Shown: positions 52,911-64,000 of the stretch, piece by piece | Position numbering within the stretch: position 1 is the stretch's first letter | Layout: each line of letters opens with the position of its first letter | Origin: Parazoarcus communis SWub3 = DSM 12120 | Lineage (GTDB): Bacteria; Pseudomonadota; Gammaproteobacteria; Burkholderiales; Rhodocyclaceae | DNA: 64,000 nucleotides | Assembly: GCF_003226565.1 (NCBI RefSeq) | Contig: NZ_QKOE01000007.1 | Span: forward strand, 1 to 64,000 | Direction of reading: 5' to 3' | The notes under the pieces: generated by a model | Told to the model about the DNA's origin: nothing | Databases searched by the model: none | Seen by the model: the letters and a program-made list of their open reading frames with translations, nothing else | Position numbers and translations under genes: made by a program

Positions 52911-55037
52911 TCAGTCTGGGCGGCTGAAGCTTGAGGCAAGCACTTCCAGGTCTGAGGGCGCCATGGGTTTGCCAATCAGGTAGCCCTGGATCTCATTGAC
53001 ACCCAGGGCCTCGATGAAATCGCATTGACGCAAGGTCTCGATGCCCTCTGCAATGGTGGACAGACCGAGGGTCTGGGCAATGGCAGTAATTGCACGCACG
53101 ATGGCGCGGTCGGCCTGTGAATTGGTGATGTTGTTCACAAAGGCGCGATCGATCTTGATCGTGTCAAGCGGAAAGCGCAGCAGGTATTCGAGCGACGAGT
53201 AGCCGATGCCGAAGTCGTCGATGGCGATCTTGAAGCCATTTTCGCGCAGGCGCTTCAGCAGGTTGATGGCGTGCTCCGGGTCCTGCATTGCCAGGCTTTC
53301 GGTGATCTCGAGTTCGACCAGTCGGGGAGATGCGCCGGTGCCGCGACAGGCACCGACAATCGAGTCGAACAGCATCGGGTCGAGAAACTGCCGGGCAGAC
53401 AGGTTGATCCCCACGCGCAGGTTCAGCCCTTTGGCTTCCCATTCCTGAGCTTGCCGGCAAGCTTCGGTGATGACCCAGAAGCCGACCGCCGAGATCAGCC
53501 CGACTTCCTCGAGTACGGGAATGAAATCGACAGGAGACACCAGGCCACGTTCCGGGTGCTGCCAGCGCAGCAGGGCTTCTGCGCCGACAATGCGTCCGCT
53601 GCGCAGATCCATCTGGGGTTGATACACCAGATGGAATTGGTCGCGCTCAAGGGCGTGACGCAGGTCGCGTTCGATGTCGAGTGCGATGGCTGCGCTGCGC
53701 CCGGCTTGCAGGTTGGCCGCAACCAGTTGCTTGCCTTGTTGCCGCGCGCTGCGCTGTGCTTCCTGCGCAAGATTGATGAGTTCGTCCGCATTGCTGCCAT
53801 GTGCGGGGAACATCGCCAGACCAGCAGTGGCGCTCAGGAAGGCCTCCTGTTGATTGACCTTGACCGGGTATTCCAGCGTTTCCAGCAGGTGCTCGAGCCG
53901 ATGCTGCAGCTCGTCTTCGCTGTGTCCTTTCAGCAAGATGGCAAATTCGTCTCCGCCGACACGTGCGACCTCGCCGCCTGAGGACTCGGCTGCTTTCAGT
54001 CGCTGAGCGACTTGAACCAGCAGGCTGTTGCCCGCTGCTTCGCCCAAGGCGTCGTTATGTCGATGGAAGCGGGTCAGGTCGATCCAGGCAAGCAGCAGGA
54101 CCTCATCCGTGCCGCTGCGGATGGCGTCAACCGCCTGAGTGACCTTGCTGCTGAATAGCCGCCGATTACCCAGCCCGGTCAGTTCATCATGCAGGGCGAG
54201 GTAGTTGACGAGGGCTTCGGCGCGTCGGCTGTCGGTGATGTTCTGGAATGCGCCGAAAAAGCGCTGGGCGTCGTCTCCCTCGATGCCGCGCTCGGCGATC
54301 AGTCGGATGATTTGCTCGGATTTGCGGCTGCCCAGACGGAACTCGATGTCCAGTCGCCCGCCGTTGCAGACGGCATTGAATGCCTGCAGGCAGCGTTCGC
54401 GGTCGTCAGGCGTGATGGTATTCAGAAGCTGCTCGAGGTTACGGATGTTATCGGTTGGCGTACCGAGCAACTCGTCTGCATGACCTGACCACTGTACGTG
54501 ATTGTCCTCAGGGTCCCATTCCCAGAAGCCGAGGCGGGCAATACGGGTGGCTGACGCTTCGCGCAGGCGGTTCTGGCGAACCTCTCGGGCAAGGGCGCCC
54601 GAACGTAGCGCATAGCGGACGCGCTGGGTGAGCAATGGCCAGTTGATCGGCTTGGTGATGAAATCGGTCGCGCCTGCGTTGAAGGCGGTTTCGATGGCCT
54701 CCATGTCTTCTGCACCGGTCAGCATCAGCAGCGGTGTGCCCTGATCGCCGTCGATATCGCGGATCCGGCGGCAGGCTTCTAGCCCGTCCATGACCGGCAT
54801 CATCACATCCAGCAGGACCAGGGCTGGACGCAGGCGGGTAAAAATATCCACCCCTTCGGCACCGTTGGCGGCTTCGAGGATCTGGTATCCCTGGCGACTG
54901 AGCACGCCGCGCAACAGCATGCGGGTCGGTACATCATCATCGACGATCAGCAGTTGGACAGGGGTGGTATCGGGCAAGCGTAACTCCGGAACGTCGATCA
55001 AAAGCAAACGTGCACAATCGCGCGGGCAATCGCACAT
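52911..55037 (-). CDS. receiver-PAS-GGDEF-EAL c-di-GMP enzyme
   Basis: A 708-residue composite regulator. Receiver (about 27-145): LLIVDDDVPTRM, LVLLDVMMPVMDG, ITKPINWP. PAS-like domain (about 165-270): GFWEWDPEDNHVQWSGHADE. GGDEF (about 280-440): intact RVGGDEFAILL, but no RxxD inhibitory site before it. EAL (about 455-700): GAEALLRWQHPERG, NLSARQF, LEITESL, AIDDFGIGYSSLEYL, TIKIDRAF, AEGIETLRQ and QGYLIGKPM, all catalytic positions present. Could therefore act as a phosphodiesterase, with the cyclase as regulator or an active second function. Start at 55037 gives a 26-residue lead-in; a later start is possible. Confidence 0.92.
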   Translation of the reverse strand: MCDCPRDCARLLLIDVPELRLPDTTPVQLLIVDDDVPTRMLLRGVLSRQGYQILEAANGAEGVDIFTRLRPALVLLDVMMPVMDGLEACRRIRDIDGDQGTPLLMLTGAEDMEAIETAFNAGATDFITKPINWPLLTQRVRYALRSGALAREVRQNRLREASATRIARLGFWEWDPEDNHVQWSGHADELLGTPTDNIRNLEQLLNTITPDDRERCLQAFNAVCNGGRLDIEFRLGSRKSEQIIRLIAERGIEGDDAQRFFGAFQNITDSRRAEALVNYLALHDELTGLGNRRLFSSKVTQAVDAIRSGTDEVLLLAWIDLTRFHRHNDALGEAAGNSLLVQVAQRLKAAESSGGEVARVGGDEFAILLKGHSEDELQHRLEHLLETLEYPVKVNQQEAFLSATAGLAMFPAHGSNADELINLAQEAQRSARQQGKQLVAANLQAGRSAAIALDIERDLRHALERDQFHLVYQPQMDLRSGRIVGAEALLRWQHPERGLVSPVDFIPVLEEVGLISAVGFWVITEACRQAQEWEAKGLNLRVGINLSARQFLDPMLFDSIVGACRGTGASPRLVELEITESLAMQDPEHAINLLKRLRENGFKIAIDDFGIGYSSLEYLLRFPLDTIKIDRAFVNNITNSQADRAIVRAITAIAQTLGLSTIAEGIETLRQCDFIEALGVNEIQGYLIGKPMAPSDLEVLASSFSRPD

Positions 55038-55278
55038 CGAATGAGCAGGGTCATACGGCTGGAGGCCACAGTCGAGACCGCCTGCAGATATTTCGATTTT
55101 TGCTGAATTATCTCATGCTGACGCGGGCTTGGGGGTGTTTGCTTAGGCACTTGCATCAGGGCGCCACAAGCAATCTCTTGGGTGGCGGCAGGGGTATTTT
55201 TGTCGGTAAAGTGCTTGCTCTGACTGATGCTTTGATAGACATTTGCAGCTTGATGGAATCGACTTCGGAATCGCAGCC

Positions 55279-55665
55279 ATGTCCGCCTCCCGCAATGTTC
55301 TTGGTAGCCCCCTGCTGGCCTGCAGCTATGCACCCCTGACCGGTTTCTTTCGCACCGGGTGTTGCGAAACCGGGCCCGACGATCGGGGGCTGCATCTGGT
55401 ATGCACCCGGGTGACGGCCGAGTTCCTGGCGTTCTCGCGGAAGGTTGGAAATGACCTGTCCACACCAAGGCCGGAGTACCGCTTTGCCGGTTTGCAGCCA
55501 GGCGACCGCTGGTGTCTGTGCGCGCTGCGTTGGCTCGAGGCGCTGGATGCGGGTGTCGCCCCGCCGGTGGTGCTTGAGGCCACCAACGAGGCGGTGCTGG
55601 AGTTGGTCGGGCTCGATGTACTGCAGGCGCACGCCTACCGGGCCAACTCTGGTTCGCGGGGTTGA
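55279..55665 (+). CDS. DUF2237 family protein
   Basis: A 128-residue protein that matches DUF2237: NVLGSPLLACSYAPLTGFFR (residues 5-24), GCCETGPDDRGLHLVCTRVT, FLAFSRKVGNDLSTP, PGDRWCLCALRWLEALDAG, VVLEATNEAVLELV. The start at 55279 begins just before the conserved block. It is conserved in many bacteria, and the function is unknown; several conserved cysteines hint at metal binding. Convergent with the FrnE-like gene, 7 bp between stops. Confidence 0.9.
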   Translation: MSASRNVLGSPLLACSYAPLTGFFRTGCCETGPDDRGLHLVCTRVTAEFLAFSRKVGNDLSTPRPEYRFAGLQPGDRWCLCALRWLEALDAGVAPPVVLEATNEAVLELVGLDVLQAHAYRANSGSRG

Positions 55666-55672
55666 TGGCGTT

Positions 55673-56347
55673 TTAGTTCTGTGTGCCAGCTTGGCCCGAT
55701 ACAGCCTGCAGGATGGCGGCGCCGAGCGCGGTGGCTGACTGTGCGCCGGAGACGGCCAGTTTGCGGTCGATGATGAAAAAGGGCACGCTGTCGATGCCTT
55801 GCTTCTGCAGTTGCGAGGCCATACGTTTGACGGCGGTGGTGTCGCCGTCACCTTGCAGGTAGATCAGGGCTTGCTCGCGGTTCTCGCCACAGGCTGCGGC
55901 AATGTCGGCAAGGACTTCACTGTCGCCGATGTTCTTGCCCAGCACGAAATGCGCTTCGAACAGGGCGTCGGCCAGTTTGCGGATGCGTTCGGGGCGTGCG
56001 CCCTGTGCTTGCAGGCGATAACACAGGCGATGGGCGCGCAGTGTGTTGGGGCGCGTTGTCATTCGCTCGAAATCAAACTTCACGCCGTCGGCCGCGCCGG
56101 TTTCGGTTAGCTGTGCATGCAAGGCGTCGACTGCGCGAGCGCCGCCAAATTTGGCCTCAAGAAAGGCACGGTAGGGTTCGCCGCCGGCTGGGGTGGCGGG
56201 ATTCAGAAAATAGGGTAGCCAGTTGATGCGTGCTTCGAGTTGCGGATGGCTGTTGCTCAGGCTGTCGAGGGCGCGCTCGAGGCGGATCTTGCCGATGTAA
56301 CACCAGGGGCAGACGAAGTCGGAGACCAGATCGATGTTGATCAGCAT
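55673..56347 (-). CDS. FrnE-like DsbA-family oxidoreductase
   Basis: A 224-residue cytoplasmic DsbA-family protein. N-terminus INIDLVSDFVCPWCYIGKIR (residues 3-22) with the CPWC active site, a helical insertion, and VPFFIIDRKLAVSGAQSATA with the cis-Pro of the thioredoxin fold near residue 187. FrnE-type proteins act in polyketide or detoxification redox steps; the substrate is unknown. I use the ATG at 56345-56347 because the extension upstream is not part of the family. Confidence 0.88.
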   Translation of the reverse strand: MLINIDLVSDFVCPWCYIGKIRLERALDSLSNSHPQLEARINWLPYFLNPATPAGGEPYRAFLEAKFGGARAVDALHAQLTETGAADGVKFDFERMTTRPNTLRAHRLCYRLQAQGARPERIRKLADALFEAHFVLGKNIGDSEVLADIAAACGENREQALIYLQGDGDTTAVKRMASQLQKQGIDSVPFFIIDRKLAVSGAQSATALGAAILQAVSGQAGTQN

Positions 56348-56459
56348 GTAACGATGTGAGTATTGACGAGCGCAACACGCTAGCACACGTCTGGCTGGCT
56401 GCGGTGGATTGTCATCCCGTGGAGAGCGTGTTGCATGATTTCACTATGTCGGGTGCTGA

Positions 56460-58148
<1,689 letters not shown>

Positions 58149-58159
58149 AGGAGTCCGGG

Positions 58160-59005
58160 ATGAAACTGTGTGGATTCGACGTTGGGCTGGATCAGCCTTT
58201 CTTCCTGATTGCCGGACCGTGCGTGGCGGAGTCCGAGCAGATGTGCCTGGACATCGCCGGGCAGATGAAGGAAATCTGCACCGAGCTGGGGATCCCGTAC
58301 ATCTTCAAGGCGTCCTACGACAAGGCCAACCGCAGTTCCGGCAAGAGCTTCCGTGGGCATGGCATGGATGCCGGGCTGAAGATGCTTGAGGCGGTCAAGT
58401 CGCAGCTGGGTCTGCCGGTGCTGACCGACGTGCATACCGAAGAAGAGGTGCCCGTGGTGGCTGCCGTGGTCGATGTGCTGCAGACCCCGGCCTTCCTGTG
58501 CCGCCAGACGGATTTCATCCACGCGGTTGCCGCGTCGGGCAAGCCGGTGAATATCAAGAAAGGACAGTTCCTGGCGCCGGGTGACATGAAGAACGTCATC
58601 GACAAGGCGCGGGAGGCCAATGGCGGCGCAGACACACTGATGGTGTGCGAGCGGGGGGCATCGTTTGGTTACAACAACCTGATCTCCGACATGCGATCAC
58701 TGGCGATCATGCGCGAGACCGCTTGTCCGGTGGTGTTCGATGCCACTCACTCGGTGCAGTTGCCGGGTGGGCAGGGCACGGCCTCGGGCGGCCAGCGTGA
58801 ATTCGTGCCAGTGCTGGCGCGTGCTGCGGTGGCAGTTGGTGTGGCCGGCTTGTTCATGGAGACTCATCCGGATCCGGCGAAGGCTTTGTCCGATGGTCCC
58901 AATGCCTGGCCTTTGCCGAAGATGAGGGCCTTGCTTGCAACACTCAAGCAGATCGACGCATTGGTGAAGTCTGGGCCCTTGATCGAGCAGTCGCTTCAGG
59001 GTTGA
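58160..59005 (+). CDS. kdsA: 3-deoxy-D-manno-octulosonate 8-phosphate synthase
   Basis: A 281-residue enzyme that makes KDO-8-phosphate from PEP and arabinose-5-phosphate for lipopolysaccharide. Motifs: [69 protein letters not shown]. Start at 58160 is preceded by AAGGAG; translation begins 12 bp after pyrG, so the two are coupled. Confidence 0.96.
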   Translation: MKLCGFDVGLDQPFFLIAGPCVAESEQMCLDIAGQMKEICTELGIPYIFKASYDKANRSSGKSFRGHGMDAGLKMLEAVKSQLGLPVLTDVHTEEEVPVVAAVVDVLQTPAFLCRQTDFIHAVAASGKPVNIKKGQFLAPGDMKNVIDKAREANGGADTLMVCERGASFGYNNLISDMRSLAIMRETACPVVFDATHSVQLPGGQGTASGGQREFVPVLARAAVAVGVAGLFMETHPDPAKALSDGPNAWPLPKMRALLATLKQIDALVKSGPLIEQSLQG

Positions 59006-59085
59006 TAGGCGTGCCCTTGCCGCTGTCTGTCGCTTGCCGCACTCGACAAGGCAGGGGTTTGCAGTGTTTAATGCCGCCCGCATGA

Positions 59086-60420
<1,335 letters not shown>

Positions 60421-60460
60421 GTGGACTGATGCGGCCATTGCCGCATCGGGCGATCATCGG

Positions 60461-60491
60461 AAAGGCCGGCGGGTGATTCCGTCGGCCTTTT
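60461..60491 (+). terminator. rho-independent terminator after eno
   Basis: AAAGGCCG (60461-60468) pairs with CGGCCTTT (60483-60490), followed by TT. A smaller perfect hairpin GATGCGGC-CATT-GCCGCATC lies at 60428-60447 just before it. Confidence 0.7.
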
Positions 60492-60532
60492 GCTTGTATC
60501 CTTTATGCCTTCATTCCTGACGGGTTTTTTGC

Positions 60533-60808
60533 ATGCGTTGGCCCATCATCATCCTTGCTGTGCTGGTTGTCGTGCTGCAGTACCCGCTGTGGTTGGGCAA
60601 GGGGGGCTGGCTGCGCGTCTGGGAGGTTGATCGCCAGTTGCAGGCACAGCGCGATGAAAACACCCGGCTTGAGCAGCGCAACGCCGGCCTTGAGGCCGAG
60701 GTGCGCGATCTTAAATCCGGTAACGATGCGATTGAAGAGCGTGCGCGTTACGAGTTGGGGCTGACCAAGCCAAACGAAATTTTCGTGCAGATTCCACGAA
60801 AAAACTGA
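60533..60808 (+). CDS. ftsB: cell division protein FtsB
   Basis: A 91-residue bitopic divisome protein that, with FtsL and FtsQ, activates septal peptidoglycan synthesis. Membrane helix near residues 4-21 ([16 protein letters not shown]), coiled coil ([20 protein letters not shown]) and a conserved C-terminal segment [20 protein letters not shown]. Its position after eno is conserved in proteobacteria. Confidence 0.95.
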   Translation: MRWPIIILAVLVVVLQYPLWLGKGGWLRVWEVDRQLQAQRDENTRLEQRNAGLEAEVRDLKSGNDAIEERARYELGLTKPNEIFVQIPRKN

Positions 60809-60829
60809 ACCGGCTGCAGCCGGTTCAGT
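60804..60829 (-). terminator. perfect palindrome between ftsB and the CBS-domain gene, terminator on minus strand
   Basis: Arms ACTGAACCGGCTG and CAGCCGGTTCAGT abut with no loop. On the minus strand the stem is followed by T6, so it should end the CBS-domain transcript; on the plus strand there is no T-run. Its left four bases lie inside the last codons of ftsB. Confidence 0.75.
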
Positions 60830-60849
60830 GTGGGCATGTCTATCGGCGC

Positions 60850-61284
60850 TTACAGTATCTCGGCGATAGAGGTTTTTTGTTCCAACTCGGTTTCAAAGGC
60901 CACCATCTCAAGGCCCAGGGCATCCCGTGCAGAGATCATGCCGATCGGGCGTCCGTCAGCGACCACCGGTACGTGACGAAATCCACCCTCATGCATCATA
61001 TGCATGGCATGTCCCAGCGGCCGATCGGCCGGAATCGTCTGCAACGTGCTTGTCATGACGTCGCCAATCGGTGTCGTCGAGGGGTCGATACCGGCCGCAA
61101 GAACGCGAACCAAGGCGTCCCGTTCGGTAAACAAGCCGATCAGTTGTGAATTTTCGACCACCATGATGGCGCCGACCTTGCCTGCAGCCATGCGCTGGCT
61201 GGCTTCCCTCACCGTCATCTCCTTGTCGGCAGTGACGATGGTCTGATTTGCCACGACCTCACCAACCATTCTTGTGGGCATCAT
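60850..61284 (-). CDS. CBS-domain pair protein (second)
   Basis: A 144-residue Bateman-module protein: DKEMTVREASQRMAAGKVGA and MVVENSQLIGLFTERDALVR form CBS1, PADRPLGHAMHMMHEGGFRH and VPVVADGRPIGMISARDALG form CBS2. There is no attached enzyme or channel. The start is among M-M at 61284. Different in sequence from the CBS protein at 26 kb. Confidence 0.88.
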   Translation of the reverse strand: MMPTRMVGEVVANQTIVTADKEMTVREASQRMAAGKVGAIMVVENSQLIGLFTERDALVRVLAAGIDPSTTPIGDVMTSTLQTIPADRPLGHAMHMMHEGGFRHVPVVADGRPIGMISARDALGLEMVAFETELEQKTSIAEIL

Positions 61285-61371
61285 GATCCTCCTCCTTGGT
61301 GCCTGTCAGCCTAGCTACCTTAGGTTTCAGACTCGCGACACGCAAGGTGGAAAACCCTGATGACGTGCACG

Positions 61372-61962
61372 TCAGCGACTGGCGAGCAGGGTGCGCATAC
61401 CGTCGATGCGGGGTGCGAAGTAGGTATTGTCGAGACGTTCGATGCGGACCGAGCCACGACTGGAGGGGGCGTGAATGAATCGTCCGTCGCCAATATAGAT
61501 GCCCATGTGCGAGTGGCGGCGTTTCAGTGTATTGAAGAACACCAGGTCGCCAGGCTGCAGATCCTTGCGTGTGATCGGGCGGGTCTGCTCGGCGATCTGC
61601 GCGGCATTGTGCGGCAGGCGTTTGCCACTGATCTGCTCGACGATGTAGCTGACCATGCCACTGCAGTCGAGCCCGGCCTCCGGGTTGCGTCCGCCAAACT
61701 GATATCCGGTGTCGAGCAGGCCGATTGCGAACAGGACGAGCTCCTGCGACTGTGCTTCATGAGCCAGGGTGAAGAAATCGCTTTTGACTGTCGTCGGGGG
61801 CGTGGGCTGTGCGACCGGAGGGCGGGGTGGTGGTGAGGTGGAGCACGCCGCAGAAAGCAGCAGGGCGGCCGTCAGCGACAGGGTGGCTGGCCAGGAGAGA
61901 GGCAGAATCGATCGGCCAGGGTTGCAGGGCGTAGCGGCGGACGGTGGCAGGATGGGTGTCAT
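61372..61962 (-). CDS. NlpC/P60-family putative lipoprotein peptidoglycan hydrolase
   Basis: A 196-residue exported protein. Hydrophobic N-terminus (SLTAALLLSAACSTS, about residues 28-42) resembles a lipoprotein signal with a weak lipobox before the Cys. After a Pro/Thr linker the NlpC/P60 domain has the catalytic Cys in GLDCSGMVSYIV (about residue 101) and His in HSHMGIYIGDGRFIHAPSS. Resembles Spr/MepS-type D,D-endopeptidases or YafL-like proteins. I use the ATG at 61960-61962; a longer upstream extension is not typical. Confidence 0.87.
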   Translation of the reverse strand: MTPILPPSAATPCNPGRSILPLSWPATLSLTAALLLSAACSTSPPPRPPVAQPTPPTTVKSDFFTLAHEAQSQELVLFAIGLLDTGYQFGGRNPEAGLDCSGMVSYIVEQISGKRLPHNAAQIAEQTRPITRKDLQPGDLVFFNTLKRRHSHMGIYIGDGRFIHAPSSRGSVRIERLDNTYFAPRIDGMRTLLASR

Positions 61963-62141
61963 CGTAATGGCGACGGAGCGGCAACGATCGAAAGATAGGC
62001 GATGATGCGGCCAAGGTCTACTACGATGCCGGGGGCAGTGGAACTGGAAGGCACGCAAGATGCTGGTGAGCCCAGCCTGTTGTGCTCCGCGCCAAGCTTG
62101 ATTGCGAAGCGCGGCCAACCACGCTTCGCTATGGGGCAGAA

Positions 62142-62849
62142 TCAGTCCAGCAACTCAATGCTGCCGCTGACATTGACCGAAATGGTGCTGTCGCCGCCTT
62201 CGAGCGGAGCGGGTGCAGCCTCTGCCATCATCGGGGCGGCGCGCATCTTGGCGTAGATGGGCATCTGGTGACCGGATTCGGAGATGGCAATCCGGTGAAT
62301 GCGATAGCGCTTACCCATGGCCTGGGAGATCAGTGCAGCGCGCTGCTCGAAAACGCGGATGGCGTCGACGGTGGCCTCATCAGCCGCCTTGCGGCGGGTC
62401 TCCGGTGCGGGTTGCATCGAGATCTGTGATACCGCAAGCGTGTTCTGCAGGGTGCCGATCAGTTCGGAAATGGCCGCGCTGTCACGGCTTTCGATCTGGA
62501 TTTCCGAGCGCATGCGCCAGGCTTCGATTTTGCCGCCGCTCTTGCCATAGACTGGCCATGTGGAGGTGCCGGCCGACTGGGTCTTGATGGAAGTGTAGCC
62601 TCGTGCGGTTTCCAGCGCGGTTGCGATGCTGCGGTTGACCTGTCTGGCGATGGCAGCGTTGTCGCTGCCCGAGGCCTCAACGTACAGGCGGGCCACGACC
62701 AGATCGTTGGGAGCGGGGCGGCTGGCTTCGGCGGACAGTTCGGCGGTCGGAAACGTTGGGTGGGTCTCATGGGCCATCGCAGCGGGGGCGGCCATTGCGC
62801 TGAGACTGATGGCGAGCAGGCTGGTCTGCATGAGGCGGGGAAGACGCAT
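62142..62849 (-). CDS. SIMPL-domain (DUF541) exported protein
   Basis: A 235-residue protein with an N-terminal signal peptide (MRLPRLMQTSLLAISLSAMA, cut near MAHE) and the SIMPL/DUF541 domain: LSAEASRPAPNDLVVARLYVE-like beginning (quoted here in part), TKTQSAG-type strand (SIKTQSAGTSTWPVYGKSG) and the GSIELLD C-terminus. SIMPL proteins form oligomeric periplasmic assemblies of unknown role. I use the ATG at 62847-62849. It lies upstream of the NlpC gene on the same strand, 179 bp apart. Confidence 0.85.
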   Translation of the reverse strand: MRLPRLMQTSLLAISLSAMAAPAAMAHETHPTFPTAELSAEASRPAPNDLVVARLYVEASGSDNAAIARQVNRSIATALETARGYTSIKTQSAGTSTWPVYGKSGGKIEAWRMRSEIQIESRDSAAISELIGTLQNTLAVSQISMQPAPETRRKAADEATVDAIRVFEQRAALISQAMGKRYRIHRIAISESGHQMPIYAKMRAAPMMAEAAPAPLEGGDSTISVNVSGSIELLD

Positions 62850-63017
62850 GGTGGCTCCGGTTGAAGTGCAGGTGTGGGATATATACCGCATTGCCGCGCG
62901 TGATTGCGGATGAAGGTGTAATGGGCTGTGACGCGCTTGCCCGCGGTGATGCCCGCCGGCAAGACGATGGTGCGCCGTTGCAGCATTCAGGTAAACAATG
63001 AGTCGGATCTGGATGTG

Positions 63018-63944
63018 ATGATTTCACAGCGCGTGCTTGGCGCGTTCTACGTTGGGTTGTCCGCGACGTGTTTTGGCGCGATGGCGATCTTTGCGCGTTA
63101 TGCCTATGCCGGTGGAGCGGAGGCGCTCGCGGTGCTGTTCGTCCGTTTCGCGCTTGCTGCGGGTGTGATGATCGTGATCATGAACCGGCGCCAGATCCGC
63201 TGGCCGCGTGGGCGCGCCTTGATCATCCTGTCGCTGATGGGCGGTGTCGGGTATGTCGGCCAGTCATTCAGTTTCTTCAGTGCGCTCAACCATGCTTCAG
63301 CCGGTCTGGTGGCCTTGCTGCTGTATCTCTATCCCTTCATCGTCATCGTGATCGAGACGGTGTTCATGCGTCGTAAGCTGACGCGGCAGCGCCTCGTTGC
63401 CGTGCTGCTGGCCTTGAGTGGAACCGCCCTGATTCTGGGGCAGGGCTTGACGGGGCAGCCGCTGGGGGTCTTGCTTGGTGTGGCAGCTGCGCTGATCTAT
63501 TCGGTGTACATCGTTGTCGGCGCTCAGGTGCTGGACAAGGAGGACCCACTGGCCGCCGCAACCGTGGTGATGTGTTCTGCAGCGCTTGTGTTTGGCGTGA
63601 TCGCGCTGATCGTCAGGCCTGCCTATCCGGCAGATTTGAGCGCATGGTCGTGGATGGTGGCAATCGCCCTGGTTTCAACCGTGGTGGCGATGGTCAGCCT
63701 CTTTGCCGGACTCAAGCGTCTTGGTGCCGCAGATACTGCAACTTTGTCTACGCTCGAGCCGGTGGTCACCGTTGTTCTGGCGTCGGCATTTCTGGGGGAG
63801 TCCTTGCTGCCGCTGCAGGTCTTTGGCGGCATGCTGGTATTGGGCACTGTGGTGTGGCTGGCACGGAGCGCGCCGCGCCAGCCACCGGGTGATGCAGTGA
63901 CGGCTCAGGATGAGGCGTCGAGCGGACGCAACGCTGCTTCGTAA
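63018..63944 (+). CDS. EamA-type (DMT superfamily) transporter
   Basis: A 308-residue membrane protein with about ten helices in two EamA repeats: LGAFYVGLSATCFGAMAIFA (helix 1) through LLALSGTALILGQ, then VAAALIYSVYIVVGAQVLD through FLGESLLPLQVFGGMLVLG. Substrate unknown. I use the ATG at 63018, at the start of helix 1; an ATG at 62928 would add 30 polar residues without the family pattern. Its 3' end overlaps the convergent gene at the right edge by 40 bp. Confidence 0.87.
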   Translation: MISQRVLGAFYVGLSATCFGAMAIFARYAYAGGAEALAVLFVRFALAAGVMIVIMNRRQIRWPRGRALIILSLMGGVGYVGQSFSFFSALNHASAGLVALLLYLYPFIVIVIETVFMRRKLTRQRLVAVLLALSGTALILGQGLTGQPLGVLLGVAAALIYSVYIVVGAQVLDKEDPLAAATVVMCSAALVFGVIALIVRPAYPADLSAWSWMVAIALVSTVVAMVSLFAGLKRLGAADTATLSTLEPVVTVVLASAFLGESLLPLQVFGGMLVLGTVVWLARSAPRQPPGDAVTAQDEASSGRNAAS

Positions 63945-64000
63945 AGGCGGGCGTTGTCGACGTAGTGACGAGCGTTGGCCTGAAGGCTGGCAATGTCGGC
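63905..64000 (-). CDS. C-terminal end of a gene running off the right edge (possibly a glycosyltransferase)
   Basis: On the minus strand, 31 codons from the window edge run to a TGA at 63905-63907. The translation ADIASLQANARHYVDNARLY resembles the C-terminal tail of GT-B glycosyltransferases (ANAR-x-Y motif), but this is too short to assign. Overlap with the EamA transporter 3' end supports a convergent real gene. Confidence 0.4.
   Translation of the reverse strand, partial: ADIASLQANARHYVDNARLYEAALRPLDASS

Overview
The window reads as a chromosomal segment of a GC-rich betaproteobacterium, most likely in the Rhodocyclales (Thauera/Azoarcus-like). That placement is an inference from gene content and order, not from a marker search. 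Supporting content: a pyrG-kdsA-eno-ftsB run, lexA-imuA-imuB, a mltD/gloB/methyltransferase/rnhA/dnaQ neighbourhood, an FNR-type box driving a hemerythrin/DUF2249 operon of the kind seen in denitrifiers, and a very high number of c-di-GMP and phosphorelay proteins. Nearly all of it is densely packed housekeeping and accessory chromosome. Only one RNA gene (tRNA-Ser, anticodon GGA) was seen, and no CRISPR array or prophage.

Layout. 1-2.8 kb: the 5' end of an ISAs1-family transposase running off the left edge, then a UGT-like glycosyltransferase overlapping a type I secretion HlyD adaptor. 2.9-6.8 kb: VanZ-like protein, and a three-gene operon (hemerythrin, DUF2249, NnrS-like 12-TM protein) behind an FNR/Dnr-type promoter shared with a divergent MFS transporter. 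6.8-12.7 kb: LpxH-like phosphoesterase, HI0933-type flavoprotein, a 1209-aa DUF748 (AsmA-like) protein. 12.7-18 kb: AbrB/PIN toxin-antitoxin pair with an operator-like palindrome, pterin dehydratase, SOS mutagenesis genes lexA-imuA-imuB with a perfect LexA box, Bcp-type peroxiredoxin, SlyD. 18-26 kb: a fused dual ABC ATPase, MltD, an inserted diguanylate cyclase/CheY pair, GloB, methyltransferase, RnhA, DnaQ. 26-35 kb: CBS protein, orphan NqrM-like protein, spermidine-synthase-like protein, MutS, a lone T6SS tagF with a small membrane protein and a possibly decayed segment, a ParD-like/Map pair, a PilZ protein and an unknown protein.

35-41 kb is a complete Dpp/Opp-type peptide ABC importer in five genes with overlapping start/stop codons. 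41-46.4 kb is a sulfate uptake locus (sbp convergent with cysT-cysW-cysA-cysB-like regulator) in which a 239-bp segment bounded by perfect 17-bp inverted repeats sits at the cysW/cysA junction. 46.5 kb carries tRNA-Ser. 46.9-55 kb is a signalling island: an HD-GYP protein, a four-gene operon (HTH-receiver, large sensor kinase without receiver, stand-alone receiver, Hpt), a second Hpt, and a receiver-PAS-GGDEF-EAL protein. It looks like a distributed phosphorelay feeding c-di-GMP turnover and is the most interesting region here. 55.2-64 kb returns to housekeeping: DUF2237 protein, FrnE-like DsbA-family protein, pyrG, kdsA, eno, ftsB, CBS protein, NlpC/P60 lipoprotein, SIMPL-domain protein, EamA transporter, and the 3' end of a further gene at the right edge.
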